A model generated the notes under the pieces. That model was not told where the DNA came from. It saw only the letters and a program-made list of their open reading frames with translations, and did no database searches. Both the position numbers and the translations under genes were made by a program. 64,000 nucleotides of DNA from Streptomyces sp. NBC_01244. Its GTDB lineage: Bacteria > Actinomycetota > Actinomycetes > Streptomycetales > Streptomycetaceae. Shown here in pieces: positions 18,547 through 26,959 of the stretch. Position 1 is the stretch's first letter; the number at the start of each line of letters is the position of its first letter. The stretch covers positions 6,262,001 to 6,326,000 of the forward strand of contig NZ_CP108488.1 of the NCBI RefSeq assembly GCF_035987325.1, in the 5' to 3' direction.

Positions 18547-18562
18547 ACTGGTCTACACCAAT
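18547..18562. promoter_or_regulatory. DasR operator (dre), promoter-proximal copy at dasA
   Basis: ACTGGTCTACACCAAT matches the dre consensus at nearly all positions. Two tandem dre sites upstream of dasA are also known in S. coelicolor. It lies about 100 bases before the dasA start. Confidence 0.92.
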
Positions 18563-18659
18563 ATGGATCGGATCCCGGCCCCACGGGCAGTACTTGGTGC
18601 TTTTTGAGTCACCGCGGCGGGCAAGGGAAGTTGCAGGCAGCATCCCTGAGGAGGGTGGC

Positions 18660-19937
18660 GTGAAGCGCAAGCTCATCGTGGCGGTCAGTGTCGTGGGCAT
18701 GATGGCCGGAGTCGCGGCATGCGGCAACGACGACGGCAAGGCCAAGGCCGACGCGGGTCCCAAGGAGATCACCGTCTGGGTGATGGACGGCTCCGCGCCG
18801 AAGGCCTGGATCGACGCGGTCAACGCCGAGTTCTCGGCCAAGCACCCCGGCGTCACGGTCAAGGTCGAGACGCAGCAGTGGAAGGGCATCCAGGAGAAGG
18901 TCACGACGGCCCTCTCCGAGGACACCCCGCCGGACGTCCTGGAGCTCGGCAACACCCAGACCGCGGGTTACGCGGTCACCGGTGGCCTCGCCGAGCTGAC
19001 GAAGGACAAGGCGAAGCTCGGCGCGGACGCCTGGGCGAAGGGCATGCTGGCTTCGGCCGAGATGGACGGCAAGCTCTACTCCGCTCCGTGGTACGCGGCC
19101 AACCGCGTCGTCATCTACGACAAGAAGGCCTACGCGAAGGCCGGCGTCACCCCGCCGACCACCCGCGACGAGTGGGTCGCCGGTCTGGAGAAGCTGAAGG
19201 CGGCCGACCCGAAGTCGCAGCCGATCTACCTGCCCGGCCAGAGCTGGTACGTCCTCGCGGGCTTCATCTGGGACGAGGGCGGCGACCTCGCCACCAAGGA
19301 CGGCGCCAAGTGGAAGGGTGGCCTCGCCACCCCGCAGGCCGCCTCCGCGATGGACTTCTACAAGAAGCTCCAGTCCTTCTCCACCGCCCCGAAGGACAAG
19401 GACGAGGCGACCCCGCAGCAGTCCACCGACATCGTTCCCAAGGGCGGCGTCTCGTCCTGGATCGGTCTCGGCTGGGAGGCCGGCGGCGCGGAGAAGGCGC
19501 TGAAGGACGCGGGCAAGGAAGCCGACTTCGGTTACTTCCCGATCCCGGGCAAGACCGCCGACAAGACGGGCACCGTGTTCCTCGGCGGCTCGAACCTGGC
19601 GATCGCCGAGCGCTCCAAGAACAAGGAGCTCGCCAAGGAGTGGCTGGCCCTCGCCGCAGGCAAGGACCAGATGACCAAGTACGCCGCCGAGACCAAGGGC
19701 GCGCTGCTCCCGAACCAGGTGGGCGCGAACTTCACCCCGCCGGCGGGCTCCTTCGCCGAGGCCATGGCCAAGGCCGGCGCCAACGGCAAGATCACCCCGG
19801 TGACCGCGGGCTGGGCGAACGTCGAGACCGAGCCGAACCCGATCAAGGACTTCATGACCAAGGTCCTGAACGGCACCGACCCGGCCAAGGCCGGCGCGGA
19901 CGCCGACGCCGAGATCGCGAACCGCATCAACAAGTAA
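18660..19937 (+). CDS. dasA: N,N'-diacetylchitobiose ABC transporter, substrate-binding lipoprotein DasA
   Basis: 425-residue extracytoplasmic sugar-binding protein (family 1 solute-binding fold). The signal peptide ends in a lipobox (MMAGVAAC, Cys about residue 21). The mature domain begins KEITVWVMDGSAPKAW, with family-typical VETQQWKGIQEKVTTAL and SSWIGLGWEAGG. It delivers chitobiose to DasB-DasC; the shared MsiK ATPase is encoded elsewhere. GTG 18660 has GAGGAGGG before it. It is repressed by DasR through the two dre sites. Codon use is strongly biased, suggesting high expression. Confidence 0.96.
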   Translation: MKRKLIVAVSVVGMMAGVAACGNDDGKAKADAGPKEITVWVMDGSAPKAWIDAVNAEFSAKHPGVTVKVETQQWKGIQEKVTTALSEDTPPDVLELGNTQTAGYAVTGGLAELTKDKAKLGADAWAKGMLASAEMDGKLYSAPWYAANRVVIYDKKAYAKAGVTPPTTRDEWVAGLEKLKAADPKSQPIYLPGQSWYVLAGFIWDEGGDLATKDGAKWKGGLATPQAASAMDFYKKLQSFSTAPKDKDEATPQQSTDIVPKGGVSSWIGLGWEAGGAEKALKDAGKEADFGYFPIPGKTADKTGTVFLGGSNLAIAERSKNKELAKEWLALAAGKDQMTKYAAETKGALLPNQVGANFTPPAGSFAEAMAKAGANGKITPVTAGWANVETEPNPIKDFMTKVLNGTDPAKAGADADAEIANRINK

Positions 19938-20127
19938 CACCCGGCATCACCTGAAGTACGCAGTACCAGCAGCACCAGCAGTACCAGCAGTGATCGCACC
20001 GGGGGGTGCGGCGGGCGCCCCGAGCGCCCGCCGCGCCCCCGGTCGCGCATTGACGGAAGCAAGAGCCGCCTGCTCCGAGCGGGGAAGCGGGTGCGGGTCG
20101 CCACAGTCAACCGCGAGGAAGCCAGAC

Positions 20128-21159
20128 ATGACCGTGCACTCCCAGGGAGCGGCGACCTCCGCTCCACAGGACGCACCACAGAAGTCCGCAGGGGTGGCCG
20201 AGACGCCGCCGCCCGCCGGTGCCAAGGAAACGCCCACGTCTCCTCGCGGGAGCAGAAAGAGCAGAAAGTCGCTCCCCGCGGGGTGGTGGCCCTACCTCCT
20301 GGTCGGGCCGGCCGTGCTCAGCATGGCCGCCCTGCTGCTGTATCCGCTGATCAAGAACATCATCCTGTCGTTCCAGAAGGTCGACAAGATCGAGTTCATC
20401 CAGCGGAAGTCGCCGTTCACCGGCCTGGACAACTACACCCAGCTGCTGGGCGACTCGCAGTTCTGGACCGTCGTGGCCCGAAGCTTCGCCTTCACCGCGG
20501 CCAACGTCGCGCTGATCATGATCATCGGCAGCCTCATCGGCATCCTGCTGAACAAGCTCGGCAAGTGGATGCGCCTGGTCCTGTCGATGGCGCTGGTGAT
20601 GGCCTGGGCCATGCCGATCGTCGCCTCCGTGACCGTCTTCCAGTGGCTGTTCGACGAGCAGTTCGGCGTCATGAACTGGCTGATGCGCACGCTCGGCTTC
20701 TCCGGCTACGACCAGCACAACTGGTTCGGCACCGGCTTCTCCACCCTCGTGATCGTGACGGTCCTGGTGGTCTGGGGCTCGATCCCCTTCGTCGCCCTCA
20801 ACATGTACGCCGGTCTGACCACCGTCAGCGGCGAGCTGTACGAGGCGGCCCGGATGGACGGCGCCAACGGCTGGCAGACCTTCTGGAAGGTCGTCTTCCC
20901 GAACCTCAAGTCGTTCTTCCTCGTCACCACGTTCCTCGAGGTGATCTGGGTCTTCAAGGCCTTCACCCAGGTGTACGCGATGAAGGCCGGCGGTCCCGAC
21001 CGCGGCTCCGAGATCCTGCCCGTCTTCGCCTACGTCGAGGGTCAGAGCCAGTTCCACTACGGCCTGGCCGCGGCGATCTCCGTCCTGACGATCCTGATGC
21101 TCGTGATCGTCATGTCCTTCTACTTCCGTCTGATCCTGAAGCAGGAGGAGGAGCAGTGA
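20128..21159 (+). CDS. dasB: chitobiose ABC transporter permease DasB
   Basis: 343-residue inner-membrane permease with six predicted membrane segments after a hydrophilic N-terminus of about 50 residues. The EAA loop that contacts the ATPase is EAARMDGANGWQTFWKVVFP, the MalF-type pattern. ATG 20128 is preceded by GAGGAAG. The gap from dasA (190 bases) contains a small direct repeat, (AGTACCAGC)-type units at about 19960-19992. Its stop overlaps the dasC start (GTGA). Confidence 0.95.
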   Translation: MTVHSQGAATSAPQDAPQKSAGVAETPPPAGAKETPTSPRGSRKSRKSLPAGWWPYLLVGPAVLSMAALLLYPLIKNIILSFQKVDKIEFIQRKSPFTGLDNYTQLLGDSQFWTVVARSFAFTAANVALIMIIGSLIGILLNKLGKWMRLVLSMALVMAWAMPIVASVTVFQWLFDEQFGVMNWLMRTLGFSGYDQHNWFGTGFSTLVIVTVLVVWGSIPFVALNMYAGLTTVSGELYEAARMDGANGWQTFWKVVFPNLKSFFLVTTFLEVIWVFKAFTQVYAMKAGGPDRGSEILPVFAYVEGQSQFHYGLAAAISVLTILMLVIVMSFYFRLILKQEEEQ

Positions 21160-22061
21160 CCACCACCACCGCCCCGAAGCCCGCGCCGTCCGCGAAGCCC
21201 GCGCCGTCCGTGAAGACGGCACAGCTGCGCAACCGCCGGCCGGTCCGTCCCGGTGCCGTCGCCAAGAACATCGGCGCCCTGCTCCTGGCCCTCCTCTTCG
21301 TCTTCCCCGTCTACTGGATGTTCTCCTCGGCGCTCAAGCCGTCCAGCGAGATCCTCTCCAAGGACCCCGTCTTCGTCTTCACCCCGACGCTGGACAACTT
21401 CACCAAGGCCACCGGCGTCGACCTGTTCTGGACCTACGTCACGAACAGCCTGATCGTCACCGTCGGCGCCGTCGCGCTGGCCCTGCTCGTCGCCCTCGCC
21501 GCGAGCTTCGCCATCGCCCGGATGAAGTTCAAGGGCCGCAAGGGCCTCGTGCTCGCCGTGATGCTGGCCCAGATGGCGCCCTGGGAGGTCATGGTCATCG
21601 CGATGTACATGATCGTCCGCGACGCCGAGATGCTGAACAACCTCGGCGTGCTGACCGCGATCTACTTCGTGATGGTCCTGCCCTTCACCATCTGGACCCT
21701 GCGCGGCTTCATCGCCGCGGTCCCGGTGACCCTGGAGGAAGCCGCCCAGATCGACGGCTGCACCCGCGGCCAGGCCTTCCGCAAGGTGATCTTCCCGCTG
21801 CTGGCCCCCGGCCTGATGTCCACCTCGCTCTTCGGCTTCATCACGGCCTGGAACGAGTTCGCGATGGTCCTGATCCTGCACAAGGACAAGACCGCGCAGA
21901 CCCTGCCGCTGTGGCTGACCCAGTTCCAGACGGCCTTCGGCAACGACTGGGGCGCCACCATGGCCGCTTCCTCGCTCTTCGCGGTCCCGGTGCTGCTCAT
22001 CTTCGTCTTCCTCCAGCGCAAGGCCGTCGGCGGCATGACCGCCGGCGCCGTGAAGGGATAA
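21156..22061 (+). CDS. dasC: chitobiose ABC transporter permease DasC
   Basis: 301-residue MalG-type inner-membrane permease. The N-terminus is Ala/Pro/Lys-rich; membrane segments begin at about residue 38 (GALLLALLFVFPVYWMFSS). The EAA loop is EEAAQIDGCTRGQAFRKVIF. GTG 21156 overlaps the dasB stop by four bases. It pairs with DasB for chitobiose import, and the GH3 hexosaminidase follows after six bases. Confidence 0.95.
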   Translation: MTTTTAPKPAPSAKPAPSVKTAQLRNRRPVRPGAVAKNIGALLLALLFVFPVYWMFSSALKPSSEILSKDPVFVFTPTLDNFTKATGVDLFWTYVTNSLIVTVGAVALALLVALAASFAIARMKFKGRKGLVLAVMLAQMAPWEVMVIAMYMIVRDAEMLNNLGVLTAIYFVMVLPFTIWTLRGFIAAVPVTLEEAAQIDGCTRGQAFRKVIFPLLAPGLMSTSLFGFITAWNEFAMVLILHKDKTAQTLPLWLTQFQTAFGNDWGATMAASSLFAVPVLLIFVFLQRKAVGGMTAGAVKG

Positions 22062-22067
22062 CGGCCC

Positions 22068-23558
22068 ATGACTGTCCTTGCGCACCGCACGGATACTGTG
22101 ACCCGGGACGCCCTCGCGGTCCTCCAGCCCGGCTTCGAGGGCACCACCGCCCCCGCCTGGCTGCTCCGCCAGGTCGCCGAAGGCCTCACCGCCGTCGGTC
22201 TCTTCGGCCGCAACATCACCTCGCCCGAGCAGCTCGCCGCGCTGACCGCGCAGCTGCGTACCGAGCGGGACGACGTGCTCGTCGCCATCGACGAGGAGGG
22301 CGGCGACGTCACCCGTCTGGAGGTCCGGGGCGGCTCCTCCTTCCCCGGCAACCTGGCCCTCGGCGCCGTGGACGACGTGGACCTGACCCGCGACGTCGCC
22401 CGCGAGCTGGGCCGCCGGCTCGCCGAGTGCGGGGTCAACCTCAACTGGGCCCCGTCCGCCGACGTGAACTCCAACCCGGACAACCCGGTCATCGGCGTAC
22501 GGTCCTTCGGCGCCGACACCCACCTCGCCGCCCGGCACACCGCCGCGTACGTCGAGGGCCTCCAGGCCGCCGGCGTCGCCGCCTGCACCAAGCACTTCCC
22601 GGGCCACGGCGACACCAACGTCGACTCGCACCACGCGCTGCCGCGCATCGACGTGGACCTCGAGACCCTGGCCGTGCGGGAACTCGTACCGTTCCGGGCC
22701 GCCATCGAGGCCGGCACCAAGGCCGTCATGAGCGCCCACATCCTGGTGCCCGCCCTGGACCCGACCCGCCCGGCCACCCTCAGCCCGCAGATCCTGACCG
22801 GTCTGCTGCGCAAGGAGCTCGGCTACGAGGGCCTCATCGTCACCGACGGCATGGAGATGAAGGCCATCGCCGGGACGTACGGCATCGAGCGCGGCTCGGT
22901 GCTGGCCATCGCGGCCGGCGCCGACGCCATCTGCGTCGGCGGCGGGCTCGCCGACGAGGGCACCGTGCTGCGCCTGCGCGACGCGCTGGTCGCGGCCGTC
23001 CGCGAGGGATCGCTCCCGGAGGAGCGCCTCGCCGAGGCCGCCGCCCGGGTCCGGTCGCTGGCCGAATGGACCCGCCAGGTCCGCCGGGGCGCGCGGCCGG
23101 AGGGGAGCAGCGCGCCCGGCATCGGACTGGCGGCGGCCCGCCGCGCGGTGGCCGTGACGGGCTCGCCCAAGGCGGCCTCCCCGGTGAACGCCCCGTACAT
23201 CGCCACGCTCACCCCGGTGGCGAACTTCGCGGTCGGCGACGAGACCCCGTGGGGGGTGGCCGGGGAAGTGTCCGCGCTGATCCCGGGCACCGAGTCGGGC
23301 GTGTACCCGGAGGGGTCGACGGCCGACGGCATCCTGGCCGCCGCGGGGAACCGCACCGTCGTCGCGGTGGTCCGCGACGCGCACCGGCACCCCTGGATGA
23401 CCGAGGCCCTGGACGCGCTCGTCGCGGCGCGGCCGGAGACGATCGTGGTCGAGATGGGCGTGCCGCGGGCCGAGCCGCGCGGCGCGCTGCACATCGCGAC
23501 GCACGGCGCCGCCCGGGTGTGTGGGCGCGCTGCCGCGGAGATCATCGCGGGCGTCTAG
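22068..23558 (+). CDS. glycoside hydrolase family 3 beta-N-acetylhexosaminidase
   Basis: 496-residue intracellular GH3 enzyme expected to split imported chitobiose into GlcNAc. KHFPGHGDTNVDSHH is the NagZ-type His/Asp catalytic dyad loop, and VTDGMEMKAI contains the nucleophile Asp. A C-terminal extension of about 150 residues resembles a second GH3-type domain. It lies six bases after dasC, so it is probably part of the das operon. The TAG stop is inside the CTAG target duplication of the IS element that begins at 23559, so the reading frame is unbroken but its 3' end and terminator are displaced. Confidence 0.92.
   Translation: MTVLAHRTDTVTRDALAVLQPGFEGTTAPAWLLRQVAEGLTAVGLFGRNITSPEQLAALTAQLRTERDDVLVAIDEEGGDVTRLEVRGGSSFPGNLALGAVDDVDLTRDVARELGRRLAECGVNLNWAPSADVNSNPDNPVIGVRSFGADTHLAARHTAAYVEGLQAAGVAACTKHFPGHGDTNVDSHHALPRIDVDLETLAVRELVPFRAAIEAGTKAVMSAHILVPALDPTRPATLSPQILTGLLRKELGYEGLIVTDGMEMKAIAGTYGIERGSVLAIAAGADAICVGGGLADEGTVLRLRDALVAAVREGSLPEERLAEAAARVRSLAEWTRQVRRGARPEGSSAPGIGLAAARRAVAVTGSPKAASPVNAPYIATLTPVANFAVGDETPWGVAGEVSALIPGTESGVYPEGSTADGILAAAGNRTVVAVVRDAHRHPWMTEALDALVAARPETIVVEMGVPRAEPRGALHIATHGAARVCGRAAAEIIAGV
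23555..23558. repeat. IS target-site duplication, left copy (CTAG)
   Basis: CTAG directly abuts the left inverted repeat, and the same four bases follow the right end at 25001-25004. The TAG is the stop codon of the GH3 gene. Confidence 0.88.
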
Positions 23559-25000
23559 TAGGGCTTGGTCAGGTTCAGTCGTTGGTGGCGTGTCCGGATG
23601 ATCGGTTGTTCCGTTGATCGGGTGTGATGCCCGAGGAGTTGGCTGCGGTCCGGTGTGATCTGGAGGATTTCGCGGCGGAGGTGTTCGAACCGTTCGCGAG
23701 GGCGGATCAGCGTCGGTGGGGGTCGGTCTACCTGCGCGGGCTGCTGACAGATGGCGGACGCAAGTCCGTCGAGCCCATGGCCGCCCGGCTCGGGGAGGAC
23801 GGGAACCGGCAGGCCCTGGCACACTTCATCACCTCCAGCCCATGGAACCCGGCCCACGTGCGGGCCCGACTCGCGTGGATGATGCAGACGGCGATCAAAC
23901 CGACCGCACTGATCATCGACGACACCGGGTTCCTCAAAGACGGCGATGCCTCGGCTTGTGTGACGCGGCAATACACCGGCACCGCGGGCAAGGTCACCAA
24001 CTGCCAGGCAGGGGTCTCGCTCCACCTGGCCGGCGACCATGCCTCGGCGGCGGTCGACTGGCGGCTGTTCCTCCCGGAGACCTGGGACCCCGCCTCGCCG
24101 AAGGCCGATCCCGTCAAGGCGGCCCGCCGGGCGAAGTGCGGCATCCCCGAAGGCCTGGGCCACGTCGAGAAGTGGCAGCTGGCCCTGGACATGGTCGACG
24201 AGACACGGTCGTGGGGCCTGGACGTCCCCCTCGCGATCGCCGACGGCGGATACGGGGACACCGCCGCTTTCCGTCTCGGCCTGGAGGAACGCGGGCTGCA
24301 CTACGTGGTGGGCATCTCCACCACCGTGACCGCCCAGCCCGGCGACGCGCTGCCCTGCACTCCGCCCTACCGCGGCACCGGACGCAAGCCGGTGGCAAGG
24401 TATCCCGAACCGGCCCGGAGCGTGAAGAACCTCGTCATCGAGGCCGGGAAACAGGCGGCCAGACCAGTGCAATGGCGCGAGGGATCTCGTCCCGGCACGG
24501 GCCGCAGCGGCTTCAAGCGGATGTACTCGCGATTCGTTGCCCTTCGGGTCCGGCCCGCCGGCCGCGAGGTCCGCAAAGCCATCGACGGGCCGGAACTGCC
24601 CGCGTGCTGGCTGCTGGCCGAATGGCCTGCCGATCAGGCAGAGCCGGTCCAGTTCTGGTTCTCGAACCTGCCCGCGGAGACACCGCTAACCACACTCGTG
24701 CGGCTGGCGAAGCTCCGCTGGCGCATCGAGCACGACTACCGCGAGATGAAACAGGCCCTGGGACTTGCCCACTTCGAGGGCCGCACCTGGAACGGCTGGC
24801 ACCACCACGTCACCCTCGTCTCCGCAGCCCACGCCTTCTGCACCCTCCAGCGACTGGCCAGAGCCCCAAAAGAAACGGCGCCGGCCTGAGCCTCTACCGA
24901 ATCGTCCGCGAACTGCAGACCCTCCTCGCCACCTGGGCCGGCGCCTGCCCCACCTGTCACCGCGACATACCCACCCTCACACCAACCTGACCAAGCACTA
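23559..25000. mobile_element. IS701-family insertion sequence, 1442 bp
   Basis: Terminal inverted repeats TAGGGCTTGGTCAGGTT (left) and, on the other strand, TAGTGCTTGGTCAGGTT (right) match at 16 of 17 bases. Both ends are flanked by CTAG (23555-23558 and 25001-25004), a 4-bp target duplication as reported for IS701-type elements. The element contains one transposase gene. The clean duplication indicates recent insertion. It sits between the GH3 stop codon and the terminator that would have ended the das transcript. Confidence 0.93.
23624..24889 (+). CDS. IS701-family DDE transposase, C-terminus displaced into the -1 frame
   Basis: 421 residues in this frame, starting GTG-ATG (MMPEELAAVRCDLE). 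Catalytic DDE regions are visible: ALIIDDTGFLKDG (first Asp, about residue 99), LAIADGGYGD (second Asp) and IEHDYREMKQALGLAHFEGR (Glu region). Homologous transposases, as I recall them, continue as GAGLSLYRIVRELQTLL. That tail is here in the -1 frame and runs to a stop at 24990. The switch falls at C-CCA-AAA (about 24867-24873), a canonical slippery heptamer, so this is either programmed frameshifting or a one-base deletion. Confidence 0.85.
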   Translation: MMPEELAAVRCDLEDFAAEVFEPFARADQRRWGSVYLRGLLTDGGRKSVEPMAARLGEDGNRQALAHFITSSPWNPAHVRARLAWMMQTAIKPTALIIDDTGFLKDGDASACVTRQYTGTAGKVTNCQAGVSLHLAGDHASAAVDWRLFLPETWDPASPKADPVKAARRAKCGIPEGLGHVEKWQLALDMVDETRSWGLDVPLAIADGGYGDTAAFRLGLEERGLHYVVGISTTVTAQPGDALPCTPPYRGTGRKPVARYPEPARSVKNLVIEAGKQAARPVQWREGSRPGTGRSGFKRMYSRFVALRVRPAGREVRKAIDGPELPACWLLAEWPADQAEPVQFWFSNLPAETPLTTLVRLAKLRWRIEHDYREMKQALGLAHFEGRTWNGWHHHVTLVSAAHAFCTLQRLARAPKETAPA

Positions 25001-25055
25001 CTAGTGCTGCGACCGGAAAGGTTCACCGGGTCGCGCACGGGCCGCGGCACGGACC

Positions 25056-25090
25056 GGAGCCGGGCACCCGTCACGGGGGTGCCCGGCTCC
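25056..25090. terminator. hairpin beyond the IS, probable original terminator of the das/GH3 unit
   Basis: GGAGCCGGGCACCC (25056-25069) pairs with GGGTGCCCGGCTCC (25077-25090). Before the IS arrived it would have been about 50 bases past the GH3 stop. Confidence 0.7.
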
Positions 25091-25117
25091 GCCGTGTCCG
25101 GCCGCCGGTGCGCGCGT

Positions 25118-25165
25118 ACGGCGAAGGCCGGGTCCTCCCCTGGGGGAAGACCCGGCCTTCGCCGT
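25118..25165 (-). terminator. terminator hairpin downstream of nagB
   Basis: ACGGCGAAGGCCGGGTC (25118-25134) pairs with GACCCGGCCTTCGCCGT (25149-25165), 17 base pairs, about 20 bases past the nagB stop. Confidence 0.82.
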
Positions 25166-25185
25166 GCCCGCGTTCTCGACGACGC

Positions 25186-25971
25186 TTACAGACCCTGCCA
25201 GGCGGGCTTGTTGGCGTAGGTGTGGCGGAAGTAGTCCGCCAGCTTCAGCTTGGACGCGGCGGCCTCGTCCACGATCACCGTGGCGTGGCGGTGCAGCTGG
25301 AGCGCGGAGGCCGGTACGAGGGCGGACAGCGGGCCCTCGACGGTCTGCGCGACCGCCTCGGCCTTGCCCTCGCCGGTGGCCAGCAGGACCAGGTGGCGGG
25401 CGTCGAGGATGGTGCCGATGCCCTGGGTGATGACGTGGTGGGGCACCTGCTCTATGTCGTTGTCGAAGAAGCGCGCGTTGTCCACGCGGGTCTGCTCCGT
25501 CAGCGTCTTGATGCGGGTGCGGGAGGCGAGGGAGGAGCAGGGCTCGTTGAAGCCGATGTGCCCGTCCGTGCCGATGCCGAGCAGCTGGAGGTCGACGCCG
25601 CCGGCCTCCGCGAGGGCGCGGTCGTACGCGTCGCAGGCGCCGACGATGTCCGCGGCCGAGCCGTCGGGGCCCATGAAGGAGGCCTCGGACAGGCCCAGCG
25701 GCTCCACGACCTCGCGCAGGACGACGGCGCGGTAGGACTCCGGGTGCCCGGCCGGCAGGCCGACGTACTCGTCGAGCTGGCAGACGCGGGCCTTGGAGGC
25801 ATCGACCAGTCCGGCCTTGACCTTGGCGGCGAGCGCCTCGTAGATGGGCAGCGGGGTAGAGCCGGTCGCCACGCCGAGCAGGGCGTCGGGCTTGCGGCGG
25901 ACCAGGGCGGCCATGGCCTCCGCGATGAGCTCGCCGCCTGCCTTGGCGTCCGGGACGATGACAACTTCCAC
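25186..25971 (-). CDS. nagB: glucosamine-6-phosphate deaminase
   Basis: 261-residue hexameric enzyme that converts glucosamine-6-phosphate to fructose-6-phosphate and ammonia, the last step of GlcNAc catabolism. Motifs: LLGVATGSTPLPIY (phosphate loop), CQLDEYVGLP (catalytic Asp), GIGTDGHIGFNEP (Asp-His pair). GTG 25971 is chosen (VEVVIVPDAKAGGEL). It converges on the das operon across the IS element. A dre operator lies about 30 bases upstream, so it is under DasR. Confidence 0.95.
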   Translation of the reverse strand: MEVVIVPDAKAGGELIAEAMAALVRRKPDALLGVATGSTPLPIYEALAAKVKAGLVDASKARVCQLDEYVGLPAGHPESYRAVVLREVVEPLGLSEASFMGPDGSAADIVGACDAYDRALAEAGGVDLQLLGIGTDGHIGFNEPCSSLASRTRIKTLTEQTRVDNARFFDNDIEQVPHHVITQGIGTILDARHLVLLATGEGKAEAVAQTVEGPLSALVPASALQLHRHATVIVDEAAASKLKLADYFRHTYANKPAWQGL

Positions 25972-26002
25972 GCGGGGCCTGCCGATCTGGAGTGTGCGAC
26001 GT

Positions 26003-26018
26003 TGTGGTATAGACCAAT
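26003..26018. promoter_or_regulatory. DasR operator (dre) upstream of nagB
   Basis: TGTGGTATAGACCAAT keeps the palindromic TGGT-TAGACCA core of the dre consensus. It lies about 30 bases upstream of the nagB start. Confidence 0.88.
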
Positions 26019-26119
26019 CTAGCAGAGGCGAGGCCCCGTTGCCGGGTCTTCGCACACTCCATGGTGGGCCGGATCCGCGGCTGCGGCCTCCCGGGCCCGG
26101 CCTGATCGGCAAGGCATCC

Positions 26120-26881
26120 CTACAGCAGCGAGAGCTGGAGTCCGCCCGTGACGGCGAGGTGCTGCCCCGTGACCCAGCGGGAGTCCGGGGAGGCCAGGAA
26201 GGCGACCACGTCCGCGACCTCCTGCGGGGTGCCGATCCGGTCGAAGACGGAGCGGGAGGCGGCGTGCGCGCGGGCCGCCGGGTCCGCGAGCCAGGCGGCG
26301 TTGAGGTCGGTCTCCACGATCCCGGGACCCACCGAGTTCACCGTGATGTTCCGGGGCGCGAGCTCGGCGGCCAGGGAGACCGTCAGCGCGTTCACCGCGC
26401 CCTTGGCCATGATCGTGGCGAGGATCGCGGGCAGGGCGATGTCCGGGGTGCCGGTCACGTTCACGATCCGGCCGCCGTCCCGCAGCCGCTCCAGGCCGTG
26501 CCGGATCACGAAGAACGGCGCCTTCGCGTTGAGCGCGTGCACCCGGTCGTACGTCTCCTCGTCGGTGGACCCGATGCCGGCGAAGGTGGCCGCGCCCGCG
26601 TTGTTCACCAGGATGTCGACCTCCTCGGTGGCCAGCGGGTGGGCCGCGTACGCCGCCCAGAGGGCCTCGGCGCCGCCCGGGACGCCGAGCTCCGCCCCGA
26701 CCGCGAAGGCGCGGCCCCCGGCCGCCTCGATGGCGTCCACGGTCTCCTTGGCCGCCGCCGCGTTGTGTCCGTAGGCCACCGCGACCAGCGCCCCGTCGCG
26801 GCCGAGGCGCTCCGCGATGGCCCGCCCGATGCCCCGGCTGCCGCCCGTGACCAGTGCCGTCTTCCCCTTGAGCACGCCCAT
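26120..26881 (-). CDS. short-chain dehydrogenase/reductase-family protein lacking the catalytic Tyr
   Basis: 253-residue Rossmann-fold protein. TGGSRGIG (cofactor loop), NNAG and the C-terminal VTGQHLAVTGG are standard for the classical SDR family. The YxxxK active site is altered: Lys160 is present (TIMAKGA) but the position four before it is Thr156 rather than Tyr, and the usual Ser is Thr143 (NVTGT). It may bind NAD(P)H without normal catalysis, or use altered chemistry. ATG 26881 is chosen. It is divergent from a TetR gene with shared operator sites. Confidence 0.85.
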   Translation of the reverse strand: MGVLKGKTALVTGGSRGIGRAIAERLGRDGALVAVAYGHNAAAAKETVDAIEAAGGRAFAVGAELGVPGGAEALWAAYAAHPLATEEVDILVNNAGAATFAGIGSTDEETYDRVHALNAKAPFFVIRHGLERLRDGGRIVNVTGTPDIALPAILATIMAKGAVNALTVSLAAELAPRNITVNSVGPGIVETDLNAAWLADPAARAHAASRSVFDRIGTPQEVADVVAFLASPDSRWVTGQHLAVTGGLQLSLL

Positions 26882-26899
26882 GGCACGCCCCCCTTTCAC

Positions 26900-26947
26900 T
26901 AGTGGTCGCTACAGAAATGACCGTATCAGATTTCATAGCGACCGCTA
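26900..26947. promoter_or_regulatory. paired TetR-type operators between the SDR and TetR genes
   Basis: TAGTGGTCGCTA (26900-26911) and TAGCGACCGCTA (26936-26947) are two copies of one 12-base palindromic site: the reverse complement of the first matches the second at 11 of 12 bases. The second extends to the perfect repeat ATAGCG-AC-CGCTAT (26935-26948). Their position in a 78-base divergent gap suggests binding by the adjacent TetR protein. Confidence 0.75.
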
Positions 26948-26959
26948 TAGAATGAGTTC

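Noticed and set aside
21120..23822. 900-codon open frame on the - strand across dasC and the GH3 gene
   Set aside because: It is an antisense shadow crossing two well-supported genes and the IS boundary.
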